Assembly (NCBI GenBank): GCA_014607495.2
Contig: CP053175.1
Location: 620,001 to 684,000 of the forward strand
Length of the DNA stretch: 64,000 nucleotides
Origin: Carposina sasakii
Lineage: Eukaryota; Arthropoda; Insecta; Lepidoptera; Carposinidae
Reading direction: 5' to 3'
The first letter of the stretch is position 1. Every line of letters starts with the position of its first letter. A model generated the notes under the pieces. The model had not been told where the DNA came from, searched no databases, and worked only from the letters and a program-made list of their open reading frames with translations. Both the position numbers and the translations under genes were made by a program. Of the stretch, positions 23,720-35,113 are shown in pieces.

Positions 23720-24024
23720 TTTGTTTATTTAATTCGGCCTTAGAAAAGTTAAAAACAAAAATTTTACCAATAGACGATTTAAAAAAAAAACCTTACGCCA
23801 AAAAGTTCAAAAACCTGTCAACCTTAATAGAGAGTCAAGTGTCCAAAAAACAGCTAGTATCACACAATAACCAATAAGCCCATTTCAGTCGAATCGCCCG
23901 TACATGGCGCGGAAAACAAAAAAGATAATCAAAATAAAAACATTTCCTCGAGTTAAAATTGTCGTGTAACCTATAGTACTTACCGTCAGCATCCAGTTTT
24001 GCCTGGCTTCACCTACACCCTGTA
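23720..24024 (+). mobile_element. TIR-F element, 5' truncated
   Basis: The interior block CACACAATAACCAATAAGCC and right end GGCTTCACCTACACCCTGTA are present. The 82-codon ORF 23629-23877 overlaps it and is not a gene. Confidence 0.72.
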
Positions 24025-24258
24025 ATTGTAATATTACAATTTACGCAGTAAGCAACCCAGTTCAAAATTGATTTAGCAGGAAAGAAATTTCCCGGCAATA
24101 ATCCCGAAATCAACCAGAATACGGTGGCGCAGAATAAGGACGTCCGCGGCAGATTGCCTGATTGCGGGGGGCGCCCCGCAGTTACGTCTACCTCAACCCC
24201 CTCAAATACCTAAAATGTCTATTAGCCTTAAGGTAAAAATTGTACTGTTTTAAGAAAA

Positions 24259-24485
24259 TCTATCTATACATACCTATAATAAAATTGTGACGGATCGATG
24301 TTTGTGCACGCTAATCTCAGACGCGGCTGAACCGATCTCGATACAGTTTTCAAGAAATTGTATTGTGACAGGTCCCACTTAACATATAGGCTATTTTTTA
24401 TCCCGGAAAAATGTTTTACCCCGGATAACTTCGACATTTTGTTTTTTCTGCAGTCCACGCGGACGGAGTCGCGGGCATCCACTAG
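24259..24485 (+). mobile_element. Helitron-like copy
   Basis: Complete ends, internal leader deletion as in the copy at 152. Confidence 0.75.
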
Positions 24486-25424
24486 TGTTAAATATTTTTA
24501 CTTTGTGTCTGTTGTGTTGCCTTAATAAATAAATAAAACCACAGATATGATATAAACCCCTCCTTCTGGCGCAGTCGGGTAAAAAGTCACATATTTTATT
24601 CTGCTTTGACTATGGTTTTAAGCAAAACCCAATGGAAAGAACAGCTTTTAATCCATTGTCAGTAATTTAGTCTTACTACATTTACAAAAACATAGTATTA
24701 TGTCGGTCTGTATGTAATATGTCATACATCAATTGTCCTCTGATCTAGAGTAGTGGGACAAATTGTACTTTCCACCTCAAATTACAGGGTAACGTTAAAC
24801 AGAACTGAACATTATGGTCAAGGTATGAGAATTGTTGTAGAACGGTAGACGACCCATATGCCTAGGGTTTCTTATATTCATGTAAAGCATATATTATAGC
24901 TACAGCCATTGATTAGCAAAAAAAAAATGGGAATATATTTAAACGGGACATATTTTTATAATTAAAAAATATAAACTATTGAGTCTACAATAGAGACGAA
25001 GAAGTAGTTAATTTCAATTCATTTATTTATGTATAAGTAATATATTTATTTTGTAGCTTTTAATATAAGTACCCATTATAATAGTTAGTGCAAATTGGAT
25101 AATAAATAAATTTTATTTATACTTCTAAGGTAAGAATTTCTTTAAAAATACGGATGTTGGAACACGAGTATGTATCAACTTCACGAATCTGCATATGGCC
25201 GGCGACCATAAGACGCTTTCGTATCCTTATACAATGTAATTACGAACGCATTATGAACCAGAATAGAAACCTCTAACAAAGAACTTGTAATGGTTAAGAA
25301 AAAACGATTTTACGAAATGTTTCAACAAGCAGGTTGATAGGTATTTTCGGTAGAAAATTGCATAATGTCAATCGTTCGACACATTACCAAGCTCATAATA
25401 GATAGGTAAAAAGATTGCATGCAT
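24486..25424. other. Intron DNA, nothing recognised
   Basis: AT-rich, no long frames. Confidence 0.5.
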
Positions 25425-25890
25425 ACACTCATGCCTATAATAAAGAGTCGACTAAGGAATTAAGAGGCGTTACCTCAGGCGATGAGCCAGCAACTTGTCA
25501 CTGATAATCAGAGGTCGGAATTAGGTAGAGTCATTTATGTACTTGCATCGAAATGTTGATATTAATAGTGGACCTTCCCAGGATTTCTAATGGACAATCC
25601 CGTGTGGCCAACAATATTACAAATAAATAATAATAAAACCCTCAGAGATAGACAAATAAAACAAAGATAATTAACATAAAATCTCTGCTCTTTAAAATTA
25701 ATACCGGAATTTGAGGCATATCCACTTTATTCTTTCGCTGTATGAAATCAGTGCAAGTACATAAATGACTCTACCTAATTCCGACCTCTGGTGATCATTT
25801 ACTCCTGACTCCGTTATACTAAACGTGTCTGTGGGATGTTCTGGCTACCCCGTTGGGACATAACCGTCTGTATATGTATGTAGGTTGGAT
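25425..25890 (+). repeat. DR-C copy split by the 282-bp hAT-like element
   Basis: DR-C runs 25425-25508, is interrupted, and resumes at 25791-25890 with GATCATTTACTCCTGAC. Confidence 0.8.
25509..25790. mobile_element. hAT-like element with 39-bp perfect TIRs
   Basis: This 282-bp element starts CAGAGGTCGGAATTAGG and ends with the exact complement; the inverted match runs 39 bp through the GTACTTGCA motif. The flanking octamers CTGATAAT (25501-25508) and GTGATCAT (25791-25798) both look like decayed copies of CTGATCAT, which is the sequence of the DR-C target. It carries no ORF. Confidence 0.85.
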
Positions 25891-26036
25891 ATTAAAATGT
25901 GCAAAACACACACCCACTTTTCACGCATTAGCTTTAAATCCCACGAGGTAAGGTGTGAGCCTACCGCCGCTTTTCTTGCACGAATACAACAATTTAGCCA
26001 CCGTTTTCGGATCCGACGGAATTACACAGCCTAGTA

Positions 26037-26071
26037 CAAAATCGGACGAAGTCGTGGGCGTCCTCTAGTAA
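26037..26071 (+). mobile_element. Helitron terminus fragment
   Basis: CGGACGAAGTCGTGGGCGTC followed by CTCTAGTA; no body is attached. Confidence 0.5.
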
Positions 26072-26282
26072 ATAATCTTATAATTGAATAAATAAACGAA
26101 AAGAGGTGTAAAAAGTAGTTCACCAAGAAACTAACATAATGTAATCACCTGAGTTACATACATCATACAGCGTATAATTACATCATCAATGAGTAGTAAT
26201 CTAAATTAATTAGGTAATTCATAATGGCGCAGTTAGCTGTTTATTAAAAATCTATCACTTTTTAATATATAAACTTAAAACT

Positions 26283-26470
26283 GTACTGATGCGGGGCTTC
26301 ACTAGAATACATCAGCTGCATCTCCTTCCGTGCATGTCGTAAGAGTCGACTAAGGAACTCGGGCATTCTCTTCAGGCGATGAGCTAGCAACTTGTCACTG
26401 ATCGCCTTGCTAAACGTAGCTGTGGGATCTCTTTTATGATCCTGTAGCTGTCTGCCATTTCATGCAAGTG
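26283..26470 (+). repeat. DR-C copy, near full length
   Basis: The 5' half is very close to consensus. The 3' end runs into GT and TTTC simple repeats (26468-26515). Confidence 0.75.
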
Positions 26471-26684
26471 TGTGTGTGTGGCGAAAAATAAACGTTTTCT
26501 TTCTTTCTTTCTTTCAAGTAGAAACTTAAAACTGTTTATATTATTGGTCAATGAGAAAATAAACATCTTATCTAAATCTTCTGCACTTTTCTGGTTCCTG
26601 GCGCAATATCTACTTCGCTTGCACTCATACTGCGTCTTATCAAAGTCTTATGTTGATTTCATATGATACAAAATATAAGGTCAT

Positions 26685-26786
26685 CGTCTGAGAGAACGCC
26701 CCCGAGTTCCATTGTCGACTCTTACGACACGCACGGAAGGAGATGCAGCTGATGTATTCTAGTGAAGCCCTGCATCAGCACAGGTT
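26685..26786 (-). repeat. DR-C half copy
   Basis: TCGTCTGAGAGAACGCCC to GAAGCCCTGCATCAGCACAG. Confidence 0.7.
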
Positions 26787-27109
26787 GCACATCTTTTAAA
26801 TTACGATAAACCCAATTAACGGCTAGCTAGGTAATAAGTAATAACTAATACTTAGTGTGTCAACCTTCTGTAAAATCAGTTAAAATTAAGTATACTGCAT
26901 GGTTCGTTTAGTTTTTAGTTCAAGATGGTAAAAACTATAGTCCTATATAAGTTGTGTAGCACGAAATATTACTTTTGAAACTAACGTTGTAAAGGTTTTT
27001 ATATTTGTTGCCTTTTTTTACAGATTGGCTGAATAATTCTTGATGAAAGTTGGTAATAGCATAGCCTATTAAATCATAGTCTATCTATTGGTATTCATGT
27101 AAAAATTAA

Positions 27110-27260
27110 ATGCTTTGTCCTTAATTACAGACGGATCTGTTTAAACCGCCGATTGTCGAGACCTGAACTTGGGAGGATGTGTTCTTTATATGAGGTTGGC
27201 ATCCGATAAGAAAGGAATCTCAGAAATTCCCACGGGAATGAAAATTAACGAAAATTCTCC
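27110..27260 (+). mobile_element. Helitron-related fragment, third subfamily
   Basis: AATGCTTTGTCCTTAATTAC and GTGTTCTTTATATGAGG match the 49.3 kb copy. Confidence 0.45.
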
Positions 27261-27837
27261 AGTTTACGCATATGAACTCGAAAAATCTTTTTACCAAACT
27301 TGAAGAATTTATGCCAATATGTGGGCTGGCCATGGGGCTGGCCATGTCTGCCTTATATCAGATGAAATGATTAATATACAAACGACTATGTTCCCGAAAT
27401 GGGGTAGCAAGAACTGCAGGATCATATACAAGATCCCACAGCAACAATGATCAGAGACAAGTATCTAGCTCCTTGCCTGAAAGCATACCCGACATTATTA
27501 AGATGAACATTATATAAGTGAAACAATGTCGCCGTCAAATTCCAAAACTGGCAAGTTGTTACGTCTTCAACCTTGACGAAGTTACACTTGGCTGGTGCAC
27601 TGTCATTGTGGTTTTTTGGGTTCACAATAGAAAAACCTTGTCTGGCCTGTAATCATATGATTTGGGCTTATTTGGGTGCTATTAAGATGTTTATTTTATT
27701 AGGTTTGAGCACCTAGTAAGTCTTTATGTTTACCGGGCATTTTCCGCATTTAGCGTGAAGTGTTAAGTTTTGTTTAAATTCTATCAACGCCGAGGGTAAT
27801 TGCGCTTGACAATGTATTTATCTTATAAAATATTTGA

Positions 27838-27895
27838 ACTCACGACCAGTCGAATTCCGTGCATCGCTCTACTAACTGTGCTATCGGGTCACTTA
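27838..27895 (-). mobile_element. Degraded tRNA-like SINE head
   Basis: Reverse strand shows an A-box-like TAGCACAGTTAGTAGAGCG and a B-box-like CGTGAGTTCAAAT. It resembles SINE-T more than SINE-S but has no tail. Confidence 0.45.
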
Positions 27896-28651
27896 ACTCC
27901 TTGTATTTATCTTCCAACATAACGTTTTTGGTTTAGAGCTGTTGATAAGTAATTAGGTATGACAGATAGATCGTTTATTTGGCTTTTGGCATGTACACAT
28001 ACACAGACAACACAAATCAATTCAAATCAAGGTATATCTATTAATTAAATATATTTAAAAAAAATCTATTACATTACAATTTTGAACCTACCTACCCAGT
28101 GTCACTCACACGACTACATAGCCTCTAATATGATACCTCTCCAGCTTAAAAGCAACAAGCCCTTTAGGTTCTAAAACGATACACTCGAAAAACATAACCT
28201 TCCGGCGCAGTCAGATAAATAGTAATAAAAACCCGCGCCTCGTGCCCGTAATTGAGAATTGCCTATTAAAAAAACGGCATAATTACAAAGAGCAAAAACT
28301 AAGGAAGAATAGGTACTTTGGCCCATTTCAAATCTATAATTAAGTTTTTTTTATGGCTGTTTAGTTAACCGCAGTGTTATTGAGATGTTCTGAGCTGTTG
28401 AGGATTTGGTTTTTTAGCTTATTCTCTACTATTTACTACTGAGCCTACTGGTGAATCATATTTTAATCTTAACTTAAGTAACTCAGTTTATTTGTCTGTT
28501 GACACAGAATAGTACAACGTTACTTACTCGTACCTATAATATATATGCAGAAGTAAATCTGTCTGTCTGTCGGGCTCTTACGCCAAAACTACTGAACCGA
28601 TTTAAATAATATTTAGTACACAGGTAGTCTAGAACCTGTAAAGGGACTTTA

Positions 28652-29039
28652 TACAGGATGTTTTTTTGTGGCCACCTTAAACGAAGGGTGCGTACTCTAT
28701 ACATAAAATAAAGTAAGTTTATGTCAAAAACAATGCTGGGAAAAAAAAAATTTTTTTTGAAAAAAATTTTGTTAATTACTTGATCTGGCGAAATTTATAG
28801 TGTCTAGTGTTTATGCTAGTTTTTTTAGAGACAGATATTAATTATTTCTCGTGAAAAAATCTTTCTACGTGCGTCTATGTGCATTTATGCAGAAAAATGC
28901 AGTCTATTTACTCAACTTTGGACCCTAATATTTTGGAAACCACACACTTCCCAGGTATACTTCCATTGAGAAAAATGATCGTGATGATGAGGAGATTCCG
29001 TAGTTTTCGGGAACGTTGACGACCAAAAATCATCCTGTA
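28652..29039 (+). mobile_element. TIR-E element, fullest copy (388 bp), TA duplication
   Basis: Flanked by TA on both sides. Contains A-rich/T-rich palindrome AAAAAAAAATTTTTTTTG in the centre. Confidence 0.83.
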
Positions 29040-29562
29040 TAGTAGAAAAATATTATTTTCAGTTTTTTTTTTACATATTACATTTTTCTGCAGTCTAGCT
29101 AGAGTCACGTAAAGTTACAGTCGTTACTAAAATAACTTTATACTTATAAAACATGGAATAAAGTTATACTTACCAGCAATATAAAGGAAACGAAAAAAAA
29201 AATTTGCTTAGAAAACGCGTGAATTTATAAGAGGCGGAAATTTTTCCACAGATGTCATTTTTTAAATAGCAGTTATGGAAAAATAGATACATAAAACCAG
29301 TCGTTATTTTGGATATGTCTTGCTAAGGAAACTTGGTTTTACTAATTAGGGAAAAGCCTTGACTCTAGTGTAAAGTTCAAATTCGGAGACATGCGTAGAA
29401 AAATGCATTTATAGATAATCGACTCGTGAAACAATAATCAAATGTTGTGTCGTATGTTATTACATTTCCACCAAATGACAATTAGACTTCATCTCGTTAT
29501 TTGCGCGTTATATGATGGCTTTTTGGAGGGCATTTTAACGTCTTTACTGATTCATATACCTA

Positions 29563-29790
29563 TAAAGACACGGATGTGCTTCCGAAATGGGTTAGCCAGA
29601 ACAATAGGATCACGATGGAGATCCTTACAGCCACGTTTAGCACAGTATGGTCCGATGTTAATAACTGATCACTGACAAGTTGCTAGCTCATCGCCTACTA
29701 GAACACCCCTAAATTCCTTGGACGAATCTTACGGCATGCACGGAAGGAGATGCAGCTGATGTATTCTAGTGAAGCCCCGCATTAGCAGAG
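29563..29790 (-). repeat. DR-C copy, near full length
   Basis: From GACACGGATGTGCTTCCG to GTGAAGCCCCGCATTAGC. Confidence 0.75.
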
Positions 29791-30437
29791 GCCGGTAAAC
29801 ACGACATTTGACAGCAAAATGTACGGAATATGTGTCAAATTAGTGTTTAGCTTAATTAATGTTTATTTATTTATTAGTAAATGCCTAAATATGTACCTAC
29901 TTAGGTACTATGTGTATGAAATAAATGCCTATATCCAACAGTTTTGAGTTAAAATCCCTACCAGAACAAACATTTTCTTCAATGAAAAATCAAGGTAAGG
30001 TAAATAAAAACCCGGAAAATTGTGATACAAGTTACGAGCGTCAAAAGTGTTTTTGTCACCAGTTTCAGTTAAGTCATATCCGGCCTTTTTCTTTGAGTAA
30101 TTGATGGAGGATATTAGCAAATTGCCTATGATTATTGTTGGAAAATCTATTTGTTTATGTAAGTAACTTATTTTACGTAGATTTGGTAAGTTGTTTGCTA
30201 TTTGGATATATCTAGTCCAACATAATACAGGTGCTTAAAAGGACTGCATACTGCCTTTTTAACGGTCATAATTGAAATATACCGAATTTGTAAATCTCAA
30301 CTATACCCTCAAAATTGGTCAGAAGCTGCACCATGTGGTTCTATCCGCCCTTGGTGCCCTGCCTACCCCGTAAGGGATAAAGGCGTGATTATATGTATGT
30401 ACATGTATATGTATATATGTAAAAATGAAATATATGT
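29791..30437. other. Intron DNA with a lepidopteran repeat tail
   Basis: TGCCCTGCCTACCCCGTAAG and GGGATAAAGGCGTGATTATA (30357-30395) followed by TATG repeats is a common moth-genome repeat tail; its element class is not clear from this copy. Confidence 0.5.
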
Positions 30438-30665
30438 TGGTGGTGAATCGGGGCTTCACTGGACTACATCAGCTGCATCTCCTTTCGTGCATGTCGTAAG
30501 AGTCGACTAAGGAACTTAGGTATTGTACCAGGCGATAAGCTAGCAGCCTGTCGCTGATCATTTATATCTGTCACAGCTATGCTAAGTGTGGCTATAGCAT
30601 CTCCTTTGTGATCTTGCTGTTCAGGCTAGCCCATTTCAGGAACACAGCTGAGTGTGTGAATGTAG
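30438..30665 (+). repeat. DR-C copy, near full length
   Basis: Complete order of blocks; the tail is interrupted by the hAT-type MITE at 30667. Confidence 0.75.
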
Positions 30666-30666
30666 C

Positions 30667-30830
30667 CAGGGCCCGCCCGCCCATACGGCTAACGGAGCAG
30701 TCGCTCCAGGCGCCAAATCTTAGAGAGCGCCTAAATGGTAAAGATATAGGTATATATTATTAGGAGCAAACAGGAGAGGCGCCATAAATGGATCTCGCTC
30801 CATTTTAAAATTTACTTCGGGCCGGCGCTG
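30667..30830. mobile_element. Probable hAT-type MITE
   Basis: The 164-bp element begins CAGGGCCCGCCCG and ends with the complement of CAGCGCCGGCCCG. Flanking octamers AATGTAGC and TATGTATC agree at 6 of 8 positions. It is inserted at the tail of a DR-C copy. Confidence 0.65.
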
Positions 30831-30856
30831 TATGTATCATTAAGGAATTGTGAGTC

Positions 30857-30882
30857 TCAATCAATCAATCAATCAATCAATA
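30857..30882 (+). repeat. (TCAA)n microsatellite
   Basis: About six perfect TCAA units. Confidence 0.95.
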
Positions 30883-31590
30883 TGTTTATTTGCTCAAATA
30901 TGTGTATATATACATGTTATTATTTGTATTTACAGCAAGCGTTGTTCTCTGTTGATGTTTCTACGATCATCGTAAGATTTTGAGCGTTCAACGTATCTTG
31001 TATGTTTGTTAGTTTGGTTGAATTATTTATTCCAAACTTAATAAATTAAACTTTAGAGTACGCGAGTTCCGGTCTCTTAATCAGAAATAAGTGAATTTAC
31101 GTAATTTCCTCACAAATAGGTACGTATTATGTTAGTAATAATCGAAAATCTTAGAAAGTGGAGTGTGTTTCGTCAAAATGCCGCAGTTTTTTTATATGAA
31201 AATTCAAGCAAAGTAAAACATTTTACAAATTAACTTGAAACTATAATCTACCTGCCTATATTCTATCTAATACCTACCTATGACAGGTGTGCCTGCCTAA
31301 GTATATTTTTTGATGGTTAATAAAATTACGATAATTTTAATTTACTACCTACACTACCCGACTTTTATTTTTTTTATTATAAGGGTGTTATTTATTAAGG
31401 ATGTTATAATTTATGTCAGTTGAAAAAAAGAGTGTCCGCGCAATGCCGCGAGTGAAAATATTGATTTTTCCTATTTTAAAAAAGGGATTTGATAAGTAAC
31501 TAGTGGAAAGAAATTTTTATAATGCTCGTGATATTTGTTCGTAAAACCGCTAGACAATTCAATTTTTATAGTAAATAAATAAGTGTTTGT
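30883..31590. other. Intron DNA next to the exon 1 donor
   Basis: AT-rich, no repeat or gene recognised. Confidence 0.5.
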
Positions 31591-31598
31591 TTACTTAC

Positions 31599-32263
31599 GG
31601 TGAGGGTATCGTCGGCACCGGGTCCACCTGTACAGCCTTCACAGCGGTCTCCAAGGGAAGCACCCTGAACGCCTCATCATCACTCACTCCCCTAACCGTC
31701 CGAGCTTTTCCCGAACTTGGCGCACTTTTCACTTGGCAACTACTCGTTAAACTCACTCGATCACTCGACTGGCGCGACGATAAATCGAAATATCGATCCT
31801 GAGCGTGTATCAACTGAGTGACCGTAAACGCGGGAGTCTCGTCATCCGATTTTACTTTACAATCGATTTGCGGCCCAAACAGTCCGTCGTATTCGATGTT
31901 CAAATTGCGATTGAAGAATCGGTCGTCTTCTATGTCTTTGGACGGCGACGTTTCTGCGCGGGAGTCGATGGTTATGCCTAGGTTGCTTCTGAGGCGGTCG
32001 GTAAAAGCGTACGGCGTGTTAGCCAACTCCTCCTCAATGCTGTTGTACCGACTGCGAAACAAAGATGGCCGCTCGCTGTCAACGTCATATTTCCCGCCAA
32101 AAAGGTCGTACTGGCCGAATCTGTTGTTGATGGTGTCGAATTTGGGGTCGGTGATGTCGGTTTTGGGGTCGACTTCGGGTCGAGGGTCGCGAGGGGTCGA
32201 CGAGGGGCTCATGTTGATGTGTAGGATGCCGTGTTCGTCTTTGTATTTCACTTTCAACGCCAT
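31599..32263 (-). CDS. Unidentified disordered protein, coding exon 1 (residues 1-221 plus 2 nt)
   Basis: This is the start-codon exon of the only well-supported host gene. The ATG at 32263 opens MALKVKYKDEHG. The exon ends at 31599 followed by a strong donor (GTAAGTAA, 31598-31591), leaving two bases of codon 222. The encoded 221 residues are acidic to neutral and polar, with no signal peptide, membrane segment or domain I recognise. Features seen: a D/P-rich stretch (about 20-40), a Gly/Tyr/Phe patch (NNRFGQYDLFGGKY, about 46-59), Ser/Arg clusters with likely phosphorylation sites, and a C-terminal Val/Pro segment. GC content and CpG density are clearly higher than in flanking DNA, as expected for coding sequence. 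Phase 2 matches exon 2 at 9308 exactly, giving a Pro codon at the junction. No function is assigned. The exon call is strong because start, donor, upstream acceptor and downstream phase all agree. Confidence 0.85.
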
Positions 32264-32294
32264 GTTTTAGCGCATTTTTGTGGTTTTTTGTTAT
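32264..32294 (-). other. 5' UTR portion of coding exon 1, with minimal upstream ORF
   Basis: A pyrimidine-rich acceptor (TTTGATTGTTTCAG, ending at 32295) places the exon start at 32294, so an upstream non-coding exon must exist. The 31-nt leader contains a two-codon upstream ORF, ATG CGC TAA (32275-32267), whose stop lies only three bases before the main ATG at 32263. Such a minimal uORF could reduce or regulate translation by forcing reinitiation; this is inference. Confidence 0.7.
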
Positions 32295-32738
32295 CTGAAA
32301 CAATCAAATTTAATTTTAATAAAACATGACTGTTAACCTAACGGTGAACCTAACAATATTGTGAAAGAGAAATAAGACATTTTCCCAGCATAGGAGAATC
32401 CTGCGACCGATATTATGTACGTACGCTATGCATGTACCAAACTTTATCATGCATGATCTGCTAAGTTAAATGAAAAGGTACCAGTGCATTACACATACAC
32501 ATTTCAGTGCAGTAATTATTCGAGATTGTATGGAACAGCTGATTTTTTTTACCTACCTAGTTTCGTGTCAAAAGATAATCACTAATTTTGGATGAACCTT
32601 ATATAATTATTTTGCTGAAGAAAATACAATAAATATTATTAGTATTCAGTAAATCTTAAATTTTTTGTTCAAGAATTAAAAATTAACTTCACCATTCAAT
32701 GAGGGATTTTCTCACAAGTTAAAGTAACTGTCAAAATT

Positions 32739-32830
32739 AGATGGCGTGAGCGAATTTCCTGCCTAGTTCCTCCCTCCTTTACCTCCCCATGTACATGACA
32801 ATACAGAATTTCCGGTAGGAGATTCGCTCA
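32739..32830. mobile_element. Small palindromic MITE fragment
   Basis: AGATGGCGTGAGCGAATTTCC is mirrored by the complement of AGATGGTGTGAGCGAATCTCC about 90 bp on. It lies about 450 bp upstream of the coding-exon acceptor. Confidence 0.55.
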
Positions 32831-33533
32831 CACCATCTATCCAGGTGATTGGTAGGTAAATTTTTGAAATTTTAAAGTTTTCAGAAAACCCCTCATTACA
32901 CGTTCCAAACAATTTCAGATAGGTTAATTTATCGCTTATAATGTAGGCAATTCGTTCAGCTATTAAAAACAGCGTTAAAGGTTAAATGTGAAAACAAAAT
33001 TAAAATGGAGACCAAGTCTCAGCTGGAAGGATCAATGAATTATAAGTCAAAATCTGTCATCACGCAGTGTTGCCATCGCGTAAATATGTATAGGTAGTAA
33101 AAAGAATTATATGCACAAATTTCATAACACCCTCACATATTCCCAGAGCACTGCTCCCTAAGGTATTGTGCCGTGGGAGTTACATAGATGCATTAATCAA
33201 TATTAGAAATCATCATCCATATATTCTACTTCCTACTAATATTGTAAAATGTGAAAGTTTGTGTTATGAAAATAAATATCCCACTCCAAATGGAAATTTG
33301 TTAATCTATCGCGCCAATACCATTGAACGAATTTTGATGAAACTTGACAAATATAGACGGGTCAGGGTATATATAAATATGACGATGATGATCTCCGACC
33401 GTATTTCGGCCAAGGTGACCAATCTCTACGTAGATTGGCCAGGTACGCAGGAGATATTATAGTGCACAAGTGTGTGCGCAAACACAGATGCACTCTCTAT
33501 TCCCTCACTCTCATAGTCCGATGGGACGGAAAA

Positions 33534-33534
<1 letters not shown>
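32831..33534. other. Upstream DNA, nothing recognised
   Basis: A 98-codon plus frame (33166-33462) shows no family motif. GATTGGCC...CTACGTAGATTGGCC pairs locally at 33415-33440. Confidence 0.4.
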
Positions 33535-33625
<91 letters not shown>

Positions 33626-33656
33626 TAATATATATAAATCTCGTGTATATATATAT
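33535..33656. repeat. (TA)n microsatellite, about 41 uninterrupted units
   Basis: Pure TA from 33541 to 33622, then a shorter TA run at 33646-33656. It runs directly into a Helitron-like element. The ORF of alternating Tyr/Ile across it is an artefact. Confidence 0.97.
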
Positions 33657-33943
33657 AAATCTCGTGTCACAATGTTTGTCCTCAATGGACTCCTAAACCA
33701 CTTAACCGATTATAATAAAATTCGCACACCATGTGCAGTTCGATCCAACTTGAAAGATAGGATAGTTTAAATCTCAAATTATAGTCGCAATTTTAATTTA
33801 TTGCTAATTATTTGTCTGTTATACCTTTCGACTTGGTTGAGTAAGTAATCAATAGATGGCGCTGCTTTGGTAAACCGACAAACGTGTCATATAAGCTACA
33901 ATTCAATTTCCACGCGGACGAAGTCGCGGGCGTCCACTATATA
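33625..33943 (+). mobile_element. Helitron-like element, second subfamily
   Basis: It shares only the terminus CCACGCGGACGAAGTCGCGG. The body (AAATCTCGTGTCACAATG, CTTAACCGATTATAATAAA) differs. The final CTAG is lost into a TA run. Confidence 0.65.
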
Positions 33944-34639
33944 TATATATATACCATCTCTACTGAAGAAAATAAGAATTCATTCCATGTTTTTAATTTA
34001 GTATGGATTAGATAAACATATTTTTACAGAGGATAACAATTATATCGTAAACATATTATGTTAAAAGGCCATCGACACTACATTTTCGCATCTTGTCCGA
34101 TCTTTACGTAACCTCATACAAGGAAACCATGGAGGCGGGAAGAAAAAACGGAGCTGTCATTACACCATTACACCCACTCAAAGTATTCATTAGTCCACTT
34201 ACCTACACTACTCGTATTTTGTTGATTACTGCTTAATTAAGAGTGTCTACACATACTTTATATTCTTTTATTTTTATTAGTTTTAATACTTCAATATTTT
34301 CTTGCTAGGTTTTCAACTTGCCACTGATTTATTTTGAATTTATGTAAGTTAAAATCAGCAGTAGTATTTTTTTAAACTACGCGATCAATACAATTTCTGC
34401 ATATTTCCCATTTGTATGTTACACACAACATTTGCCACCATCATTCATAGGCGGTTACAAAAAAAAAGAGATATAAGAAAATAATACTGATAATTTAAAT
34501 CTGTTGCCGCTATACTAAACGTTGCTATAGGATATCTTTTTTGATCCTGCAGTTCTGGTTTCCCCATTTCGGGAACACAGATTGTGCATATGTCTATGTC
34601 ATAATCATAATTTTCAGCCATGACAAGTCTACTGCTGAA

Positions 34640-34745
34640 CATCATCATCATCAGCCTATAGCAGTCCAATGCCTCCCCCAGGACACGCCACAAGACTGCC
34701 ATGGGGGGTTTGCCCATAGTCACCACGCTGGGCAGGCGGGTTGAC
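34640..34745 (-). mobile_element. LINE 3' end
   Basis: (CAT)n tail then CAGCCTATAGCAGTCC; a stretch of 22 bp around the Gln-Gln-Trp codons is deleted. Confidence 0.68.
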
Positions 34746-34788
34746 TGCTGAACATAGGCCTCTCATAAATGTACGTACATATGTAAGA

Positions 34789-35113
34789 CTAGTGGACGCC
34801 CGCGACTCCGTCCGCCTGGACTATGGAAAAAACAAAATGTCGAAATTATTTGGGATAAAAACATTCTCCCGGGATATAAAGTAGCCTATATGTTAAGTGG
34901 TACCTGTCACAATATATTCCTGAAAACTTCATCGAAATCGGTTCAGCCGTTTCTGAGATTAGCGTGCACAAACGCACAGACAAACAGACAAAAAATCTAA
35001 AAATAATTATTTTGGGTTCCATTGCGTTGATAAAGGTCTCCTATAATATTTTTGCTCATATATCTTCCGTGTACAGACAGCGATCCGTTACATTTTTATT
35101 ATATGTTTAGAAG
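34789..35113 (-). mobile_element. Helitron-like copy, near full length
   Basis: The CTAG terminus is on the left and the AT-rich start on the right, with the leader segment present. Confidence 0.75.

Larger units (their letters stand above)
26516..28530. other. Intron DNA with scattered repeat fragments
   Basis: DR-C (26685, 27378), Helitron-related (27110) and a tRNA-like head (27838) are recognisable; the rest is unassigned. Confidence 0.45.
9309..31598 (-). other. Large intron (22,290 bp) between coding exons 1 and 2
   Basis: The donor GTAAGTAA at 31598 and the acceptor TTTTTTGTCAACAG ending at 9309 bound this intron, and the phases agree if the two exons are joined directly. It is filled with repeats annotated separately below. 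I saw no further exon, but a small alternative exon with a symmetric phase could be missed by eye. Confidence 0.75.

Noticed and set aside
23629..23877. 82-codon plus frame
   Set aside because: Overlaps a truncated non-coding TIR-F element.
31587..32303. Antisense and alternative frames over coding exon 1 (31587-31802, 31818-32270 plus; 32085-32303 minus)
   Set aside because: Shadows of the exon 1 frame; they lack splice or start support.
33497..33685. Tyr/Ile repeat protein frame
   Set aside because: Pure translation of the TA microsatellite.
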